DNA of 64,000 bases from Clonostachys chloroleuca (Eukaryota > Ascomycota > Sordariomycetes > Hypocreales > Bionectriaceae), in the NCBI GenBank assembly GCA_037952775.1, contig JBANAY010000004.1, forward strand, positions 3,038,001 to 3,102,000, read 5' to 3'. The notes below the pieces were generated by a model. That model had not been told where the DNA came from. It saw only the letters and a list, made by a program, of their open reading frames with translations, and did not search any database. Positions within the stretch are counted from its first letter, which is position 1, and each line of letters opens with the position of its first letter. Positions 1-10,872 of this stretch are shown here, piece by piece. A program made the position numbers and the translations under genes.

Positions 1-70
1 TCGATCAAGCGTGGAAACCCTGAAACCGGCGGATACTAATACTCCAAGAGGTCCAAAACAGTTGATTAAA

Positions 71-3000
71 ATGGCAACTGCGGATAACCAGCCCGGCTCC
101 CCAGGAGGTCGCTCGGCGACGGAGACTCCCGTAACCGATGATACGGCTCCTATGACTCCTACCAAGACGAAGCCTGCCCTGAACGGAGAAGCCAAGTTCT
201 CTACCCCGACAAAAATCACACAAAAGCCATTGCCAAAAGAGCCGGCCATGACGCCCCGTATAAAGAAGAAGGTGCCATGGAAGGGCAAGAACATCATGGT
301 TTTACTACCACGAGATGAAGAGCGAGGACTTCCTGGAAAGCCACCAAAGCCCCTTCGCCAGGAAGAGATAGAGAAAATGTTTTCTTCGTGGAGAGAACTA
401 GGCTATGGCGTGGATGGTTTCGATCTGATGGTGGATGATTACCAGCCTACAGGGTCACACAATGCACAGAGCCGCGGCGCCTGGCCGGACCATGACGACG
501 TTGTTGAAGAAAGGTCGGAGCATCACTATCAGGTTACACTGCCTGACTTGAACGCCTGGAAGAATTATGTCGATGAGTTGCAAGAGGCCAAGTTGCGCGC
601 CCTGGGTGTGTCTTTCGGCGATGATGAGCCAGCTGCGCCTTCGCCGCTCGAATCTGCTGTGCCCAGCAGACAAGCTTCTGCCCAATATCCTCCTCTTCCA
701 TTTTCTCCTCCTCTTCCAACATCATCGGCTTCAAGCAACCATGCTCCGATGGGATTTCCCTTCCCTGGCCAGTTCAATTCGGCGACGCAAAGCCCAAGTA
801 TCCCCCAAGGTGCCTCTCCAGTACCATTTGTACCTGGAAAGTTCAACCCGCGAGCATCTATCTCGTTTTCAGGCAACAACTCTCCTTTCCAGATGCCTCA
901 GTCTCCACTTGCTTGGCCAGGCTTGCAAAACGTAGGAAGAGCCGATTCTCCTTCCTTTGCTAATATGAATGGAATGGTGCCGGCACAGCCACCGTTTGAT
1001 TTGGAAGGCCTTCCTCCGAACTCGAGCCCTGCTCTTAACAATCTTCATCAAAGGCAGCAGTCTCTGCAATTTCCATTGGTATCTCGGCAATCGTTCCAGT
1101 TCCCTCCGCCAATGCGGGACTTCTCGCGTCTACAGGAGGTTTATGAGGAAGAGGAGGAGCTCAAGAGCCCATCAAAGACCCCTGAGCCTCTTCAGGACAA
1201 CAATAATGCCAAGGCTGAATTGGGTGATGAGGAATATCATCTCGAGGAGCAGCTCCGTAATGAGCTGGAGCACGAAGATTACGATCCTCATGCTCATTCT
1301 CAGCAGGCATCTACTGACCATGGGATGTACACCCAGGATCCTGCTGAGAACTTCCAAGTTCCTGCGCACTTTGCAAACCAGCCAGAGAAGCCTCTCACTC
1401 TGCATCACCCTCGCCCCCACAGCCGAGGCCATTCACTGTCTCACTCGCTGTCACAAAATTTCCTCATCGATCAGAACCAGTCTGATGACAATGCCAAATC
1501 TGTTAACAAGCCATCAGCGCCTCTTCATGACATCATTGAGACCCATAAGGGAGAGGAACGATGGGAGATTGAGACAAACCCAAGCAATCTTGGCACCCCA
1601 GTCCAGGACTTTGACTTTGCTGGGCCCTTTGCGCAACATGACCGGAACGTGTCAACGGGAAGCAACCCCTGGAACGATTATTCATCGTCAGCCTCTAACC
1701 CACGACGAGCTAGCCATGCTAGCAAGCCTTCATTGTCCAAGCTCAATGTCAAGGCCCCTGAATTCAAGTTCAACCCAGCGAGTACCTTTACACCTGGACA
1801 GAGCACCTTCACGCCGGCTCAGAGCACTCTCACACCTGGCCAAAGTGTCTTCACCCCCGGACAGAGTAGCTTCACTCCAGCGCAGAGCAACTTCACTCCC
1901 GGACAGAGCACCTTCAATCCTGGACAGAGCACCTTCAACCCTGGACAGAGTTCCTTCACACCTGGACAGTTCAACTTTGGAGGACAGTCTTTCCAGCCTG
2001 CCATCTTTCAAGCCAACGTTGGTGGTAGTGTTGCTGGCTCGGTATCTCTGGATTCCTTGCCACCCCTTGACAACACGGAAGAAGTTCATGTAGAAGAGCA
2101 GGCTAGCTTTGCACCTGAGCAGAGTGATTTCAGTTTCTCCACTTCTGGGCCCAAGTTTAGGCCTGATGCGCCATCTTTCATGCCATTCTCGCCTGCCCCT
2201 ACAGTTGGTCTAGGATTAGGCAACAAGCATGTTCCCAGGGAGAGCATTTTCGGCAACATTCACATCGAATCTGAGGTTGCCAAGCCAGTTAAAAAATCGA
2301 AGGCGATCCCCATTTTGCGACCCACGAGTAGTAAAGCATCCGACAGAGCTGCTGGAGATTCGGGCTCAGGACATGAGGACTTGCATGAGGATACGGGCGA
2401 TAACCGTGACCGCGGCCCTGATGACTTCAGGGCTAAGCGTGCCAAGAGTGCTATGCCTGACGGTGACGACGTGCCTCTCTTCGCTGAGCAACCCAAGGAT
2501 GTCACACCATACGTGACCGAAGAGGCTCAAGAGCCGCCAAAGGAGCCTAGAACCAGCATAGAGGAGGAGCATCATCTCCCAGCCGACACTTCGATGTCTT
2601 CAGCTGTCATGTCAGACAACATCGACACAAAGGCTACAACAGCGGCTCCATCAGAGTCTTCTCAAGTCGAAGTCGAGAGCAATTTATGGTCGCCTTTCGA
2701 ATTCGACGACAGATTCGATGCTAAGAATTTCAGCGAAGCTCGTCCCTTGGGAGACGAGGAGCCGGTTCAACCAAGCGGACATCGCAAATCTCTGTCTGCT
2801 ACCGCACCTTCCTTCATGCCTGGAGGAATGTTTGGACAAGAGGAAGAGACTCCACGTCCGGAGACGCCAGAGCAGCCTGATGTTGAGATCATTGTTGCTA
2901 AGCGCGATACTGAGCAGCCACGTGCTAGCTCACCACAAAAACGCAAGGCCTCATCTAAGGGACTGGGCCTGGGCTCATCACGCTTTGCTTCACTACCACC

Positions 3001-6000
3001 GAAGCCAAAGGGATTGGCTTCCTCGCGTTACGCCAGCGCTGCAAGCGTAGTGGAGCCTGAGAACTCTCTGCCCACACCTACTGTCGAAAAGAAAGAGGTC
3101 TTGGAATCAGTCGAGCATGAGGAGGCTGTTAAATCAACCATTGAGCATGGCCAGCTGTCTTTCGAGGACATTGATGCTGTCATGGAGCAGTTAGAAAACG
3201 ATCCTTCGTTGGGTGTTAACAAGTCGATTGAGACAGCCTCATTCCACTCAAGCCCAGCCAAGCCAGCACCACTTGCCGACGTTTATAACTCCTCTGCCTT
3301 GAAATTGGAGCCGCCTTCTGATCACTTCGTTCTCGACACCAAGTCCCCTGGAACACCTACCTTCCAGCCCACTCTGGGTGATGTGCCTCTTCTCCCCACT
3401 ACAGAAATGGACGATCCATTTGTCGACCCGCAACCTGATGCTCTGGAACAAGCTAGTGGGCAGATTGTTATTGACGATACTCCTGCTGTCAGTGATTGGG
3501 AAGCCGCGTTCTCTGCAGACGAACATGAGAAACTTGATAGCCGAGCCCAATTCTTCGATGGACGTGTTAATGAGGTTGTTGGCAACTTGCTCGCATCTAG
3601 ATTGGAGCCCTTGGAGAATATCCTGTTTTCTATTCAGGACGCTATTGCCTTGAAGACAGGACGACCTAGCTCTTCTCGCCGTGATCTACGCAGTGTGTCT
3701 GCCGAGAAACAGCAAAGCGACGCTGATGATGAAGACGAAGAGCCTGCTGTCCGAAGGTCGTTGAGCCCACGCCGGGATCGAAGGTTGGACCAAATCCGAG
3801 CTGCCGTTATGGAAGGCATTGCTGCTCAGCAACGGATGCAGCCACTTTCATCTGTGCCCGAGCAGCCTGAACCCGAATCGCAATTGTTCGAAGCCGTTGC
3901 CGATATCAAGAAACAGCTCGAGATTCGCCAGAAGGCTGATTTCGACGCCGAGCACCTGCAGGCAATTGTTGAACATGCTGTTAAGAGCCAAATGCCTGTC
4001 ACAGTGGAGCCAGACCAGTCATCTCTCGATAGGAACGCTGAACTTGAGGCTAAGGTTGCTCAGCTGGAGCAGGAACTCCGGGCAGGACGCTATGAGATGG
4101 ACAAGGAAATCGAAGCCCGCCGAGCTGCTGAGGACGTCTCTGCCGACCTCAACCGCCAATTGAAGGCTGCCGAGACCCGCGTCGAGGTGGAGATCATCAA
4201 CAGAAGTGTGTATGATCAGAGAGTTGCCGACCTGGAAGAGAAATTAAGATACCAAGAAAACCAGTCCGAGGAGCAAATTCAGAACCGCCGTGCTGCCGAG
4301 GATCGCTTGGCAGAAGTCCAACGTCTTTTGCGTATTGCTTCTGAGGAGGAGGACCGCCTTCGCGAGGTCAATGATGAGAAGGAGCAGAGGATCAAGTCAA
4401 TGGAGCAAGCTAATGCCAAGAGCTCTATGAAGATGGCCCTTCTAGAAGCTGCGCAGAACAACGCGACTCAATCTCAGAGTGAGATGACCAATAAGCTCAA
4501 CGTCCTGGAGGCTGACCTTCGAAATGTTCGTCTCGACAATGATCATTGGCGAGCAGAGGCTGAGCGTAATGACGAGCTCGCACATCGCCGTGCTGGTGAG
4601 CTTGCTCACATCCAAGAGGAGCACAAGCATCTTCAGAAGACTCTTTACACCCTCTCCACCCAATTGGAGGAGAATGAGCGTCTGCGTGACAGCTGGCGAT
4701 CCAAGTTCAACTCTTTGCAGGATGATATGAGGAAAGCAGCTCGTGAGATTGCCGAAGAAAATGCTCGCCATATCAAGAAGGATCAAGTCATGCATGCTCG
4801 CCAGGAGGTCCTTGACGCCAGGCTGCAGGCCGAAGCCAAGACTCGTGAACGACTCGAGCTTGAGATGGATCGCCTTCAAGACAACGAACGCGCCGGAATG
4901 AGGGCAGCAAACGAATGCAAGCGTCTTGAGGAGCTTCTTGCTCAACTCCGCACCGAGAATCACAGACTGCAGCAACGCGCCTCTGAAGCGGAACGCGAAT
5001 TCGAAGAAGCCCGTGAGTCTGGGTTGAGCGAGGTGAAACGCACGCGCATGGCGATGCAGACCGAGATCGATGCGGCCAACCATCAAGTCAACGTCGTTCG
5101 CGAAGAGCTTGAAGAACAATACTCCAAGCTGCGTGCTGAGCTTGATAGCTTTAAATTGGATGCCGACACTGTGAAGGCTCGCAACGAGATGCTTCTCGAA
5201 GACGCCGAGGCGACTAAAGCTATGGAGATCGAGGAGCTCAAGCAGAAGCACCAGAACGAGCTGGAAGATCTTGAAGCTCGATATGAGCAGCAACGCAATG
5301 CTAGAGATGAAGAGAGCTCCAAGACAGAGGAGAATCTTCTTGAGCGACTCAGCTTTTCGTCAACCAAGATCGACCACCTGCAGGATCGTATCAATCACTT
5401 GGAAGAGAAGTTGGAAGTTTCTAAGGAAGCCGCCGCAGCTGCTGTTGCGGCAGCCAAGTCTGCTGCAGCCGCCGAGTCAAAGGCCCCCGCTCAAACACAG
5501 TCCAGGTCCCAGCCCGACAAGAGCGATCTACCTGAAAAGATCTCTCCTCAAGCCCTCCGAGAGTCTATTATGGTTCTCCAGGAACAACTCCAGGCCCGAG
5601 AACAACGAATTGAGGAACTAGAGCAGACTGTTGCCAAATCCGACCCTGAAGCAGAAGTTAAGATCTCCAAGCGCGATGACGAGATTAGCTGGCTTCGTGA
5701 GCTTTTGGCTGTGAGACATGGAGACCTTCAGGATATCATCACGACCCTTTCTGGCAACAACTTTGATCACGAAAGGGTGAAGGATGCAGCCATTCGCCTG
5801 AAGGCCAACCTCCAAATGGAAGAACAGGAGCGGGAGAGAGCCATGAGCGGTTCCTCAGCTCTAAGCTTACCTAGCATTGCGCAGAGTATAACGGCATCTC
5901 CTCGTGTCGCCCAAACTATTGGACCAATTGCCGCTGCATGGGGTAATTGGCGCAAGGGAAGCACGAGTTCTTTCGCAGGCTTTACTGCTCGGCCAGGTCT

Positions 6001-6373
6001 TGGCGCAGGCAGCAGGAATGGGACACCGTCTAGGGCTCAGCAGGTCTCGAGAAACAGCCAGCCAAACGGATTGATGACACCGCCAGCATCGAACGTTCGT
6101 CAAATGCCTGTAATGGAGACGAAGCCACAGCCGACAGCGTTTTCCAGTACAGGCCGCCGGTATCCGTCTCATGGAAACCCGAGCCGAGCGCGCAACGTTT
6201 CCGATACGTCGCGTCAGGCGGAGGATATGTCCTCTTCAGAGGTTGTGATGCCACATCCTGCCGAAGAGGAGGAGGAACAACCCATGACACCAACCATGAT
6301 GCGCTCAACTCATTACGATTCGGACGCCCAACCAGCAGATTATTATGATGATGAATTCTTTGAAGACAACTGA
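71..6373 (+). CDS. Large coiled-coil scaffold-like protein with heptapeptide repeat array
   Basis: About 2,100 residues in one uninterrupted exon. The frame is open to the left edge of the window, so exons could lie further left. ATG 71 is chosen because it has a good context (taaaATGgc). A branch-like ctaat followed by cag at 59-61 just upstream suggests an intron ends there. Residues about 70-115 form a compact block (PWKGKNIMVLLPRDEERG) followed by W and GY..GFD, which looks like a conserved N-terminal module. The middle is disordered and rich in P, S and Q, with nine seven-residue FTPGQS-type repeats (1787-1975). Residues about 1320-1870 form long E/K/R-rich heptads typical of coiled coil, with an Ala-rich break near 5420-5480. 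The tail is Ser/Pro-rich and ends acidic. This architecture fits a cytoskeletal, spindle-pole or septum scaffold. I cannot name the orthologue; a NIMA-interacting coiled-coil protein is one possibility. Confidence 0.85.
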   Translation: MATADNQPGSPGGRSATETPVTDDTAPMTPTKTKPALNGEAKFSTPTKITQKPLPKEPAMTPRIKKKVPWKGKNIMVLLPRDEERGLPGKPPKPLRQEEIEKMFSSWRELGYGVDGFDLMVDDYQPTGSHNAQSRGAWPDHDDVVEERSEHHYQVTLPDLNAWKNYVDELQEAKLRALGVSFGDDEPAAPSPLESAVPSRQASAQYPPLPFSPPLPTSSASSNHAPMGFPFPGQFNSATQSPSIPQGASPVPFVPGKFNPRASISFSGNNSPFQMPQSPLAWPGLQNVGRADSPSFANMNGMVPAQPPFDLEGLPPNSSPALNNLHQRQQSLQFPLVSRQSFQFPPPMRDFSRLQEVYEEEEELKSPSKTPEPLQDNNNAKAELGDEEYHLEEQLRNELEHEDYDPHAHSQQASTDHGMYTQDPAENFQVPAHFANQPEKPLTLHHPRPHSRGHSLSHSLSQNFLIDQNQSDDNAKSVNKPSAPLHDIIETHKGEERWEIETNPSNLGTPVQDFDFAGPFAQHDRNVSTGSNPWNDYSSSASNPRRASHASKPSLSKLNVKAPEFKFNPASTFTPGQSTFTPAQSTLTPGQSVFTPGQSSFTPAQSNFTPGQSTFNPGQSTFNPGQSSFTPGQFNFGGQSFQPAIFQANVGGSVAGSVSLDSLPPLDNTEEVHVEEQASFAPEQSDFSFSTSGPKFRPDAPSFMPFSPAPTVGLGLGNKHVPRESIFGNIHIESEVAKPVKKSKAIPILRPTSSKASDRAAGDSGSGHEDLHEDTGDNRDRGPDDFRAKRAKSAMPDGDDVPLFAEQPKDVTPYVTEEAQEPPKEPRTSIEEEHHLPADTSMSSAVMSDNIDTKATTAAPSESSQVEVESNLWSPFEFDDRFDAKNFSEARPLGDEEPVQPSGHRKSLSATAPSFMPGGMFGQEEETPRPETPEQPDVEIIVAKRDTEQPRASSPQKRKASSKGLGLGSSRFASLPPKPKGLASSRYASAASVVEPENSLPTPTVEKKEVLESVEHEEAVKSTIEHGQLSFEDIDAVMEQLENDPSLGVNKSIETASFHSSPAKPAPLADVYNSSALKLEPPSDHFVLDTKSPGTPTFQPTLGDVPLLPTTEMDDPFVDPQPDALEQASGQIVIDDTPAVSDWEAAFSADEHEKLDSRAQFFDGRVNEVVGNLLASRLEPLENILFSIQDAIALKTGRPSSSRRDLRSVSAEKQQSDADDEDEEPAVRRSLSPRRDRRLDQIRAAVMEGIAAQQRMQPLSSVPEQPEPESQLFEAVADIKKQLEIRQKADFDAEHLQAIVEHAVKSQMPVTVEPDQSSLDRNAELEAKVAQLEQELRAGRYEMDKEIEARRAAEDVSADLNRQLKAAETRVEVEIINRSVYDQRVADLEEKLRYQENQSEEQIQNRRAAEDRLAEVQRLLRIASEEEDRLREVNDEKEQRIKSMEQANAKSSMKMALLEAAQNNATQSQSEMTNKLNVLEADLRNVRLDNDHWRAEAERNDELAHRRAGELAHIQEEHKHLQKTLYTLSTQLEENERLRDSWRSKFNSLQDDMRKAAREIAEENARHIKKDQVMHARQEVLDARLQAEAKTRERLELEMDRLQDNERAGMRAANECKRLEELLAQLRTENHRLQQRASEAEREFEEARESGLSEVKRTRMAMQTEIDAANHQVNVVREELEEQYSKLRAELDSFKLDADTVKARNEMLLEDAEATKAMEIEELKQKHQNELEDLEARYEQQRNARDEESSKTEENLLERLSFSSTKIDHLQDRINHLEEKLEVSKEAAAAAVAAAKSAAAAESKAPAQTQSRSQPDKSDLPEKISPQALRESIMVLQEQLQAREQRIEELEQTVAKSDPEAEVKISKRDDEISWLRELLAVRHGDLQDIITTLSGNNFDHERVKDAAIRLKANLQMEEQERERAMSGSSALSLPSIAQSITASPRVAQTIGPIAAAWGNWRKGSTSSFAGFTARPGLGAGSRNGTPSRAQQVSRNSQPNGLMTPPASNVRQMPVMETKPQPTAFSSTGRRYPSHGNPSRARNVSDTSRQAEDMSSSEVVMPHPAEEEEEQPMTPTMMRSTHYDSDAQPADYYDDEFFEDN
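1787..1975 (+). repeat. Nine-copy 21-nt in-frame minisatellite (FTPGQS-type heptapeptides)
   Basis: A 21-nt period repeats nine times. It encodes units such as FTPGQST, FTPAQST, LTPGQSV and FNPGQST and ends in FTPGQFN. Units differ mostly at single codons, so the array is imperfect and in frame. It lies in the disordered part of the coiled-coil protein. Confidence 0.9.
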
Positions 6374-7013
6374 AACGGAACTTCCAGCATTTCTTTAGTT
6401 CACTCTTGAGTGGCTGTATATTTTTTTTCATTTGTTCGTTTATTCCATCAAGGATGGTTCAGCTGGTACATTTTTATATCGCCATGCGTGGCTTCGTGCC
6501 ACTGTACTGGCACATTCAGATTGCGATATCTAGAAGATACCCCTTTGATTTCGTTTCTTTTTACAAACCTAATTATTCTGTAGCCTGTTTCTATAATCTG
6601 CAGTATTGTTGTTGTTTTTTTCTTTTTTGGTTTTAAGCGCTTATCAGATTGTTGTAACTGCCATGCAGTACGTGTTCAGCGCAGGTTGTCAATTCTTTTT
6701 GAAGTTCTTACAGTCATTACAAACACCTTTGTTTCTCGCCTCACTGCGAGAAACTTGAATTTCCTTTGTCAAGCATTAGCGGTTGTGGGGAGGATGATGG
6801 ACGCATCTATCGGCCACTCGTTTTAGGAACCCAGCGAGCGTGCCAAATCTCGTGACGGCAGTTTTACATACGCATATATATATACTAATACACTCTTCAA
6901 TTGTTCATAGTCTTGTGCGTCGGAAAGGTTTATTCTCATAAATTATAGTAGTTATACTAGCCTGTCTCTGCTCAGCGTCTCTCGTTGTTCAACAACGACA
7001 TGCTGTCTGGCGA
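6374..7013. other. Convergent 3' intergenic region
   Basis: This 640-bp stretch lies between two converging stop codons. It is T-rich on the + strand (for example 6421-6428 and 6616-6625), with an (at)n run near 6873-6882, as expected for 3' UTRs. No coding or RNA gene was seen. Confidence 0.6.
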
Positions 7014-9199
7014 CTAGCTACTGCTGAGGAGCTTCTCGACAGCCCACTTCACGGAGAAGTTTCGCAAATCCGAGTAATGCTGGCCAACTCCGACAAAGAG
7101 AACAGGAACGTTGGTCGCGTGGACAAGACTGACCAGGGTCCCAACCATGTCGCCCACTGTGTCACACTTGGAAATAATGAAGCCATCCAAGGTTCGAACG
7201 GAGCCAAATGCAGCATTGAAGTTTCGAGCTTGAGCGACGGAGTCAGTACCAACGAGGGCCTGTTGACAAATAGTTAGCATATGAAGACAACAGATGGTGT
7301 AGAGGGGTTGTTAGGGAGAGACTAACCTCGCCGACCATGAGAATCTTATCAGGTTGAGCAAATTTGGCGAATTTCTCAAGCGAGGACATGAGACGCTGGT
7401 CATTGTGCCTGCGGCCCGCAGTGTCAATGAGGACCACATCATAGCCCGTCTGGGCGGCGTGCGCGACGGCGTCTTTGGCGACGGCGGCGGCATCCTTGCC
7501 GTAGCCCTTTTGGTAAATGTCGACCTCACCACCGCCCTCGCGCGCGGTGAGCTCCTTGAGGTTGCGGACGTGGACGGCGAGCTGCTCGACGGCGCCGGAA
7601 CGGAACGTATCGCCTGCGGCGATGAGGACCTTGTACTTGTTCTGCAGCAGGAAGAAGCAGATCTTTGACAGGTTGGTGGACTTGCCGACGCCGTTTACGC
7701 CCACGATTGAGATGACGTAGGGTCGGCGCGAGCGGAGGGAGGTGACTGGGGGAGCTGTGACGGCGTCGATTTCACGCAGGAGATCCATTGAGGAGGTTGG
7801 CGTGAGCATCTTTGTGAGCGAAGCCTCCATTGCTGTCTGGATCCTCGCGTTGATACCTGTATTAGGGCGTGGTTAGCAAGCTATGAAACATGCAGTAGAT
7901 GAGATCCGTGAACCTACTCTCGAAACTTCCCGTCTTGACACCCAGAAGCTCCTTTTCCACACCTTCGCATAGACGCACAGCAGCCTCTCGTGCGACGTTC
8001 TTCTTCAGCAGGTGTTCCTCCATACCCTTCATAGCCTTGTCGAGATCCTCCTTTGTGAGGGTCTTGCCGCCGACGACATTCCGGAATAGCCCACTGACGG
8101 CGTTGATACCGGAGCCAAAGAGGCCGCTCTTGGACCCGTTCTTGGAGCTGGCGGCCTGAGAGGCCTCGGCAGATGCCAGGATATCGTGGACTTCATCGCC
8201 TAGGTCTTTGAGCACGAACTTGCCCTTGGTCGTGGAACCCCACGTTGACGAGTCCACGTGCTCCAGAGCTGATGATCGGGCTGTAGCCTCGGCCTCAGAG
8301 TCGCTCAGCGGATTGGTCTGGGCGGAGTAGTCCAGCTGCACGTCGTCCTCCTCATCTGCCATACCGTCGTGATCCCACTTGCGCCCCTTCTTGGGTGCCT
8401 TCTTTGATCGGCCACCTGGCCCCTCATCTCCAGACGAGAGCAGGGGCGCATTCGCATTGTTCTTCTTCCTCGCCCGTCTGGAGAGCCGAGCGGCGGGGCT
8501 CGCCTTTGCGACGAGTAGATTGTTGCTGGGGGTGGAAGGGCGCGATGCGCTGGGGGACGCCGGGGGCGACGACCCGTTCGACGTCGCATCCAGGCCGCCC
8601 TGGCTGATATTGCGACCGCGGTACGTTAGGCTGGGCGCGCTCAGCGGCTCGTCATTCAGGCTCGAGTTGAGCTGGATCTCGGGAACCCCGGTGGCGTCGA
8701 TGCCGCTGGCCTTGTCGAGCTCGTGGAGCTGCTGGTCGAAATACTCGTCGAACTTGTTGGTGCCGAATTCCACAATCGTAGTATGGGGTTTCTTTAGCTG
8801 GTCACCGTAGAGGCTGACGAAGATGGTTCTGATATTGTCGACGAGCTTATCAACCCAGCTCAGGTGGAGGAGCGACCGGTACACAGCCTAAGGGAGGACT
8901 TTGGGTTAATGACACCTGGGCAGCGCACAGACGGAGCGCCGCCATCGGCGGGAAACATGTACTTACAACGAATATAACACCCAATTCCTTGACAATTGTC
9001 CATTTTAACGTGTGCTGGTCGTTTTTGTAGGGGGGTTCACCGAGGCGGACTGGGAATCCTGGATGGCGGAGCTGCCGCTCTTCTCCTCGATGAAGGTATC
9101 GGCGATAAAGTTGTTGACGATGGAGGGCTTAATTGGTGCGTAGGTTCGCGACCACACTACCACCCCCGACGTCGTAATGATTTCGAAACTATCCAACAT
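7014..9199 (-). CDS. SRP101: Signal recognition particle receptor subunit alpha (SRP101 / SR-alpha)
   Basis: This GTPase docks ribosome-SRP complexes at the ER membrane for co-translational translocation. Exons on the minus strand are 9199-8967, 8887-7918, 7856-7327 and 7259-7014, with GT-AG introns of 79, 61 and 67 nt. The N-terminal SRX longin domain (MLDSFEIITTSGVVVWSR onward) anchors to SR-beta. A long charged linker follows, then the NG domain: P-loop GVNGVGKSTNLSK, GDTFRSGAVEQL, DTAGR, and SKCD in the base-recognition position. The exons total 1,979 nt, one short of a multiple of three. The SRX reading frame breaks at a run of six Gs (9030-9035 on +). One extra base would restore a continuous 659-residue protein. 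Because this protein is normally essential, a sequence error is more likely than a broken gene. Confidence 0.95.
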
Positions 9200-9695
9200 G
9201 ATGTCCGACCCCGCTGTATTACTTATATATTAGGACTGCTTGGAAGAGAAAAAGGAAAAAAGCGATGAATCTGGACGATGTGGCCACTGAGTGTCGCCTG
9301 CGCCAAGCCTCCCGCGCACACTTTATCGGCGGCATGAGCCCCCAGAATGGCCGATCAGATCTTATCGATAAGACGCCCGGTAATTCTCAAGTTCCGGCCC
9401 CGTGGTCGCTGGCGCTTGCACTGGCAGGTAGCGCGGTCCACTTTATCGTTCTGGACATGTGGCGCGCCAAGAGAAAGGGCGGCAGCCTGGGCCAGCGACT
9501 GTCGTGGCTGAAGCTAGGCGGGATGACGAGGGAGCGACCACATCTCTAGATCTGATCCTAACCTGTCAACTTACTATTTTGCCAGCGCAACCGCAACCAG
9601 GCCTTGCCAACGATTTTCCTTTTATTTTGTCAATTTTACAGAAGATAGTTTTTTTTTTTAGCTTGGTACTTCACCAAGTTGACGACGGCATCATC
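9200..9695. promoter_or_regulatory. Shared divergent promoter of SRP receptor alpha and YIF1
   Basis: The two start codons are 496 bp apart and face away from each other. The interval holds several ttatc/gata motifs (for example 9321-9325 and 9361-9370) and a T/C-rich stretch at 9612-9663 before YIF1. A short open frame in 9265-9549 lacks protein-like features and is not called. Confidence 0.6.
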
Positions 9696-10872
9696 ATGCA
9701 GCGAAACACTTTTGCGCAATCGCCCCCTTTGCACCATCCCGTACCACAGCACGTTTCCACCGTCCCTCAATTACGATCACCGCCACCTCCTCCGGGATCC
9801 GCACAGTCTCAGCAGCAAGCATACAGCGGGAACCCATACCAACAGCAGGGCGGCGCCAGCGGAAATGTCTTTGGCGCCTATGGCCAGTTCATGAACGACC
9901 CGACGGCGCAGGTGGCGGCGCAGTTTGGGCAGACCGCTTTCAAGCATGGCCAGGAGTATGTCGAGCAGAATGTGCGTTTCCTCGCGAGCTTGGAAGGCGT
10001 TTTAGCCTCACTCCTTACTTCTGACGCCGCTAATAATGAATATAGCTTGGACGATATGTCAACGTCTCAGCATTAAAACACTACTTCAACGTTTCGAACT
10101 CATATGTCCTCAACAAGCTCTTCTTGGTGCTGTTTCCCTGGAGGCACAAGAGCTGGCTGCGCAAGCAGGTGGTTGGAGCCAATGGGCAGGATGGGTGGTA
10201 TCTGCCACCCCGTGACGATGTCAACAGCCCAGACATGTATATTCCAGGTAGGTGGATTGGCTTTATTATTGGATAAGTTAAGACGGGGAACTGACACTTG
10301 GATCTCAAATAGTAATGGGTCTCGTCACGTACGTTCTTCTATCGACTCTGATCGCAGGTTTGAGGGGCGAGTACCGACCGGAACTTTTGGGATACACGGG
10401 CACGATTGGCTTGATTGTGATGGTTACCGAACTGATTGCCCTGAAGCTCGGATGCTACATTCTCAGCATCTCTAGCCAATCACAGCTATTCGACCTGATT
10501 GCCTACTCGGGCTACAAGTTTGTCGGGATCATCGTCACAATCGCCGTTGCCCAGATCTTTAATTCCGGACAGGGCACTGGCGGCTGGCTTGGCTGGACCG
10601 TCTTCATCTACACTTTCATGGCAAACTCCTTCTTCTTGGTAATTTTCCCCCGCACTGCATATTCTACGTGTCAAATTCTCGACTTTTGAACTAACACGAC
10701 TCTTCCAAAGATGCGATCCCTGAAATACGTTCTTCTCCCCGAAAACTCACATGGCTCTGGAGGAACCATGCAGACCGATTCAAGGGCAAAGAGGAACCAG
10801 CGGACGCAGTTCCTCTTTTTTTATTCCTTCTTCGTTCAGCTCTTCTTCATGTGGGTTCTGACCCGCTCTTGA
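9696..10872 (+). CDS. YIF1: YIF1-family ER-Golgi membrane protein
   Basis: YIF1 pairs with YIP1/Rab GTPases in COPII vesicle budding and ER-to-Golgi transport. Exons are 9696-9971, 10046-10247, 10313-10638 and 10711-10872, with introns of 74, 65 and 72 nt. Together they encode 321 residues. The N terminus is cytosolic and rich in Pro and Gln. It is followed by the conserved GRYVNVSALKHYFNVSNSYV block, an LFPWRHKSW motif, and then about five hydrophobic segments starting near VMGLVTYVLLSTLIAG and ending close to the C terminus (FYSFFVQLFFMWVLTRS). The length matches the family. ATG 9696 is the only start consistent with the Pro-rich leader. The gene shares its promoter with the SRP receptor, which also acts at the ER. 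Confidence 0.95.

Noticed and set aside
969..2093. 374-codon + strand frame inside the large coiled-coil gene
   Set aside because: Shifted shadow of the Ser/Pro-rich coding region. Its content (Arg/Ser/Leu-rich) has no protein features.
4442..5293. 283-codon open frame on the minus strand across the coiled-coil gene
   Set aside because: It runs opposite to a strongly coding heptad region and has repetitive Leu/Ser content, as expected of the antisense of Glu/Lys-rich codons. No start context or domain.
9265..9549. 94-codon + strand frame in the SRP receptor/YIF1 promoter
   Set aside because: It occupies a divergent promoter, has no family features and no intron signals.
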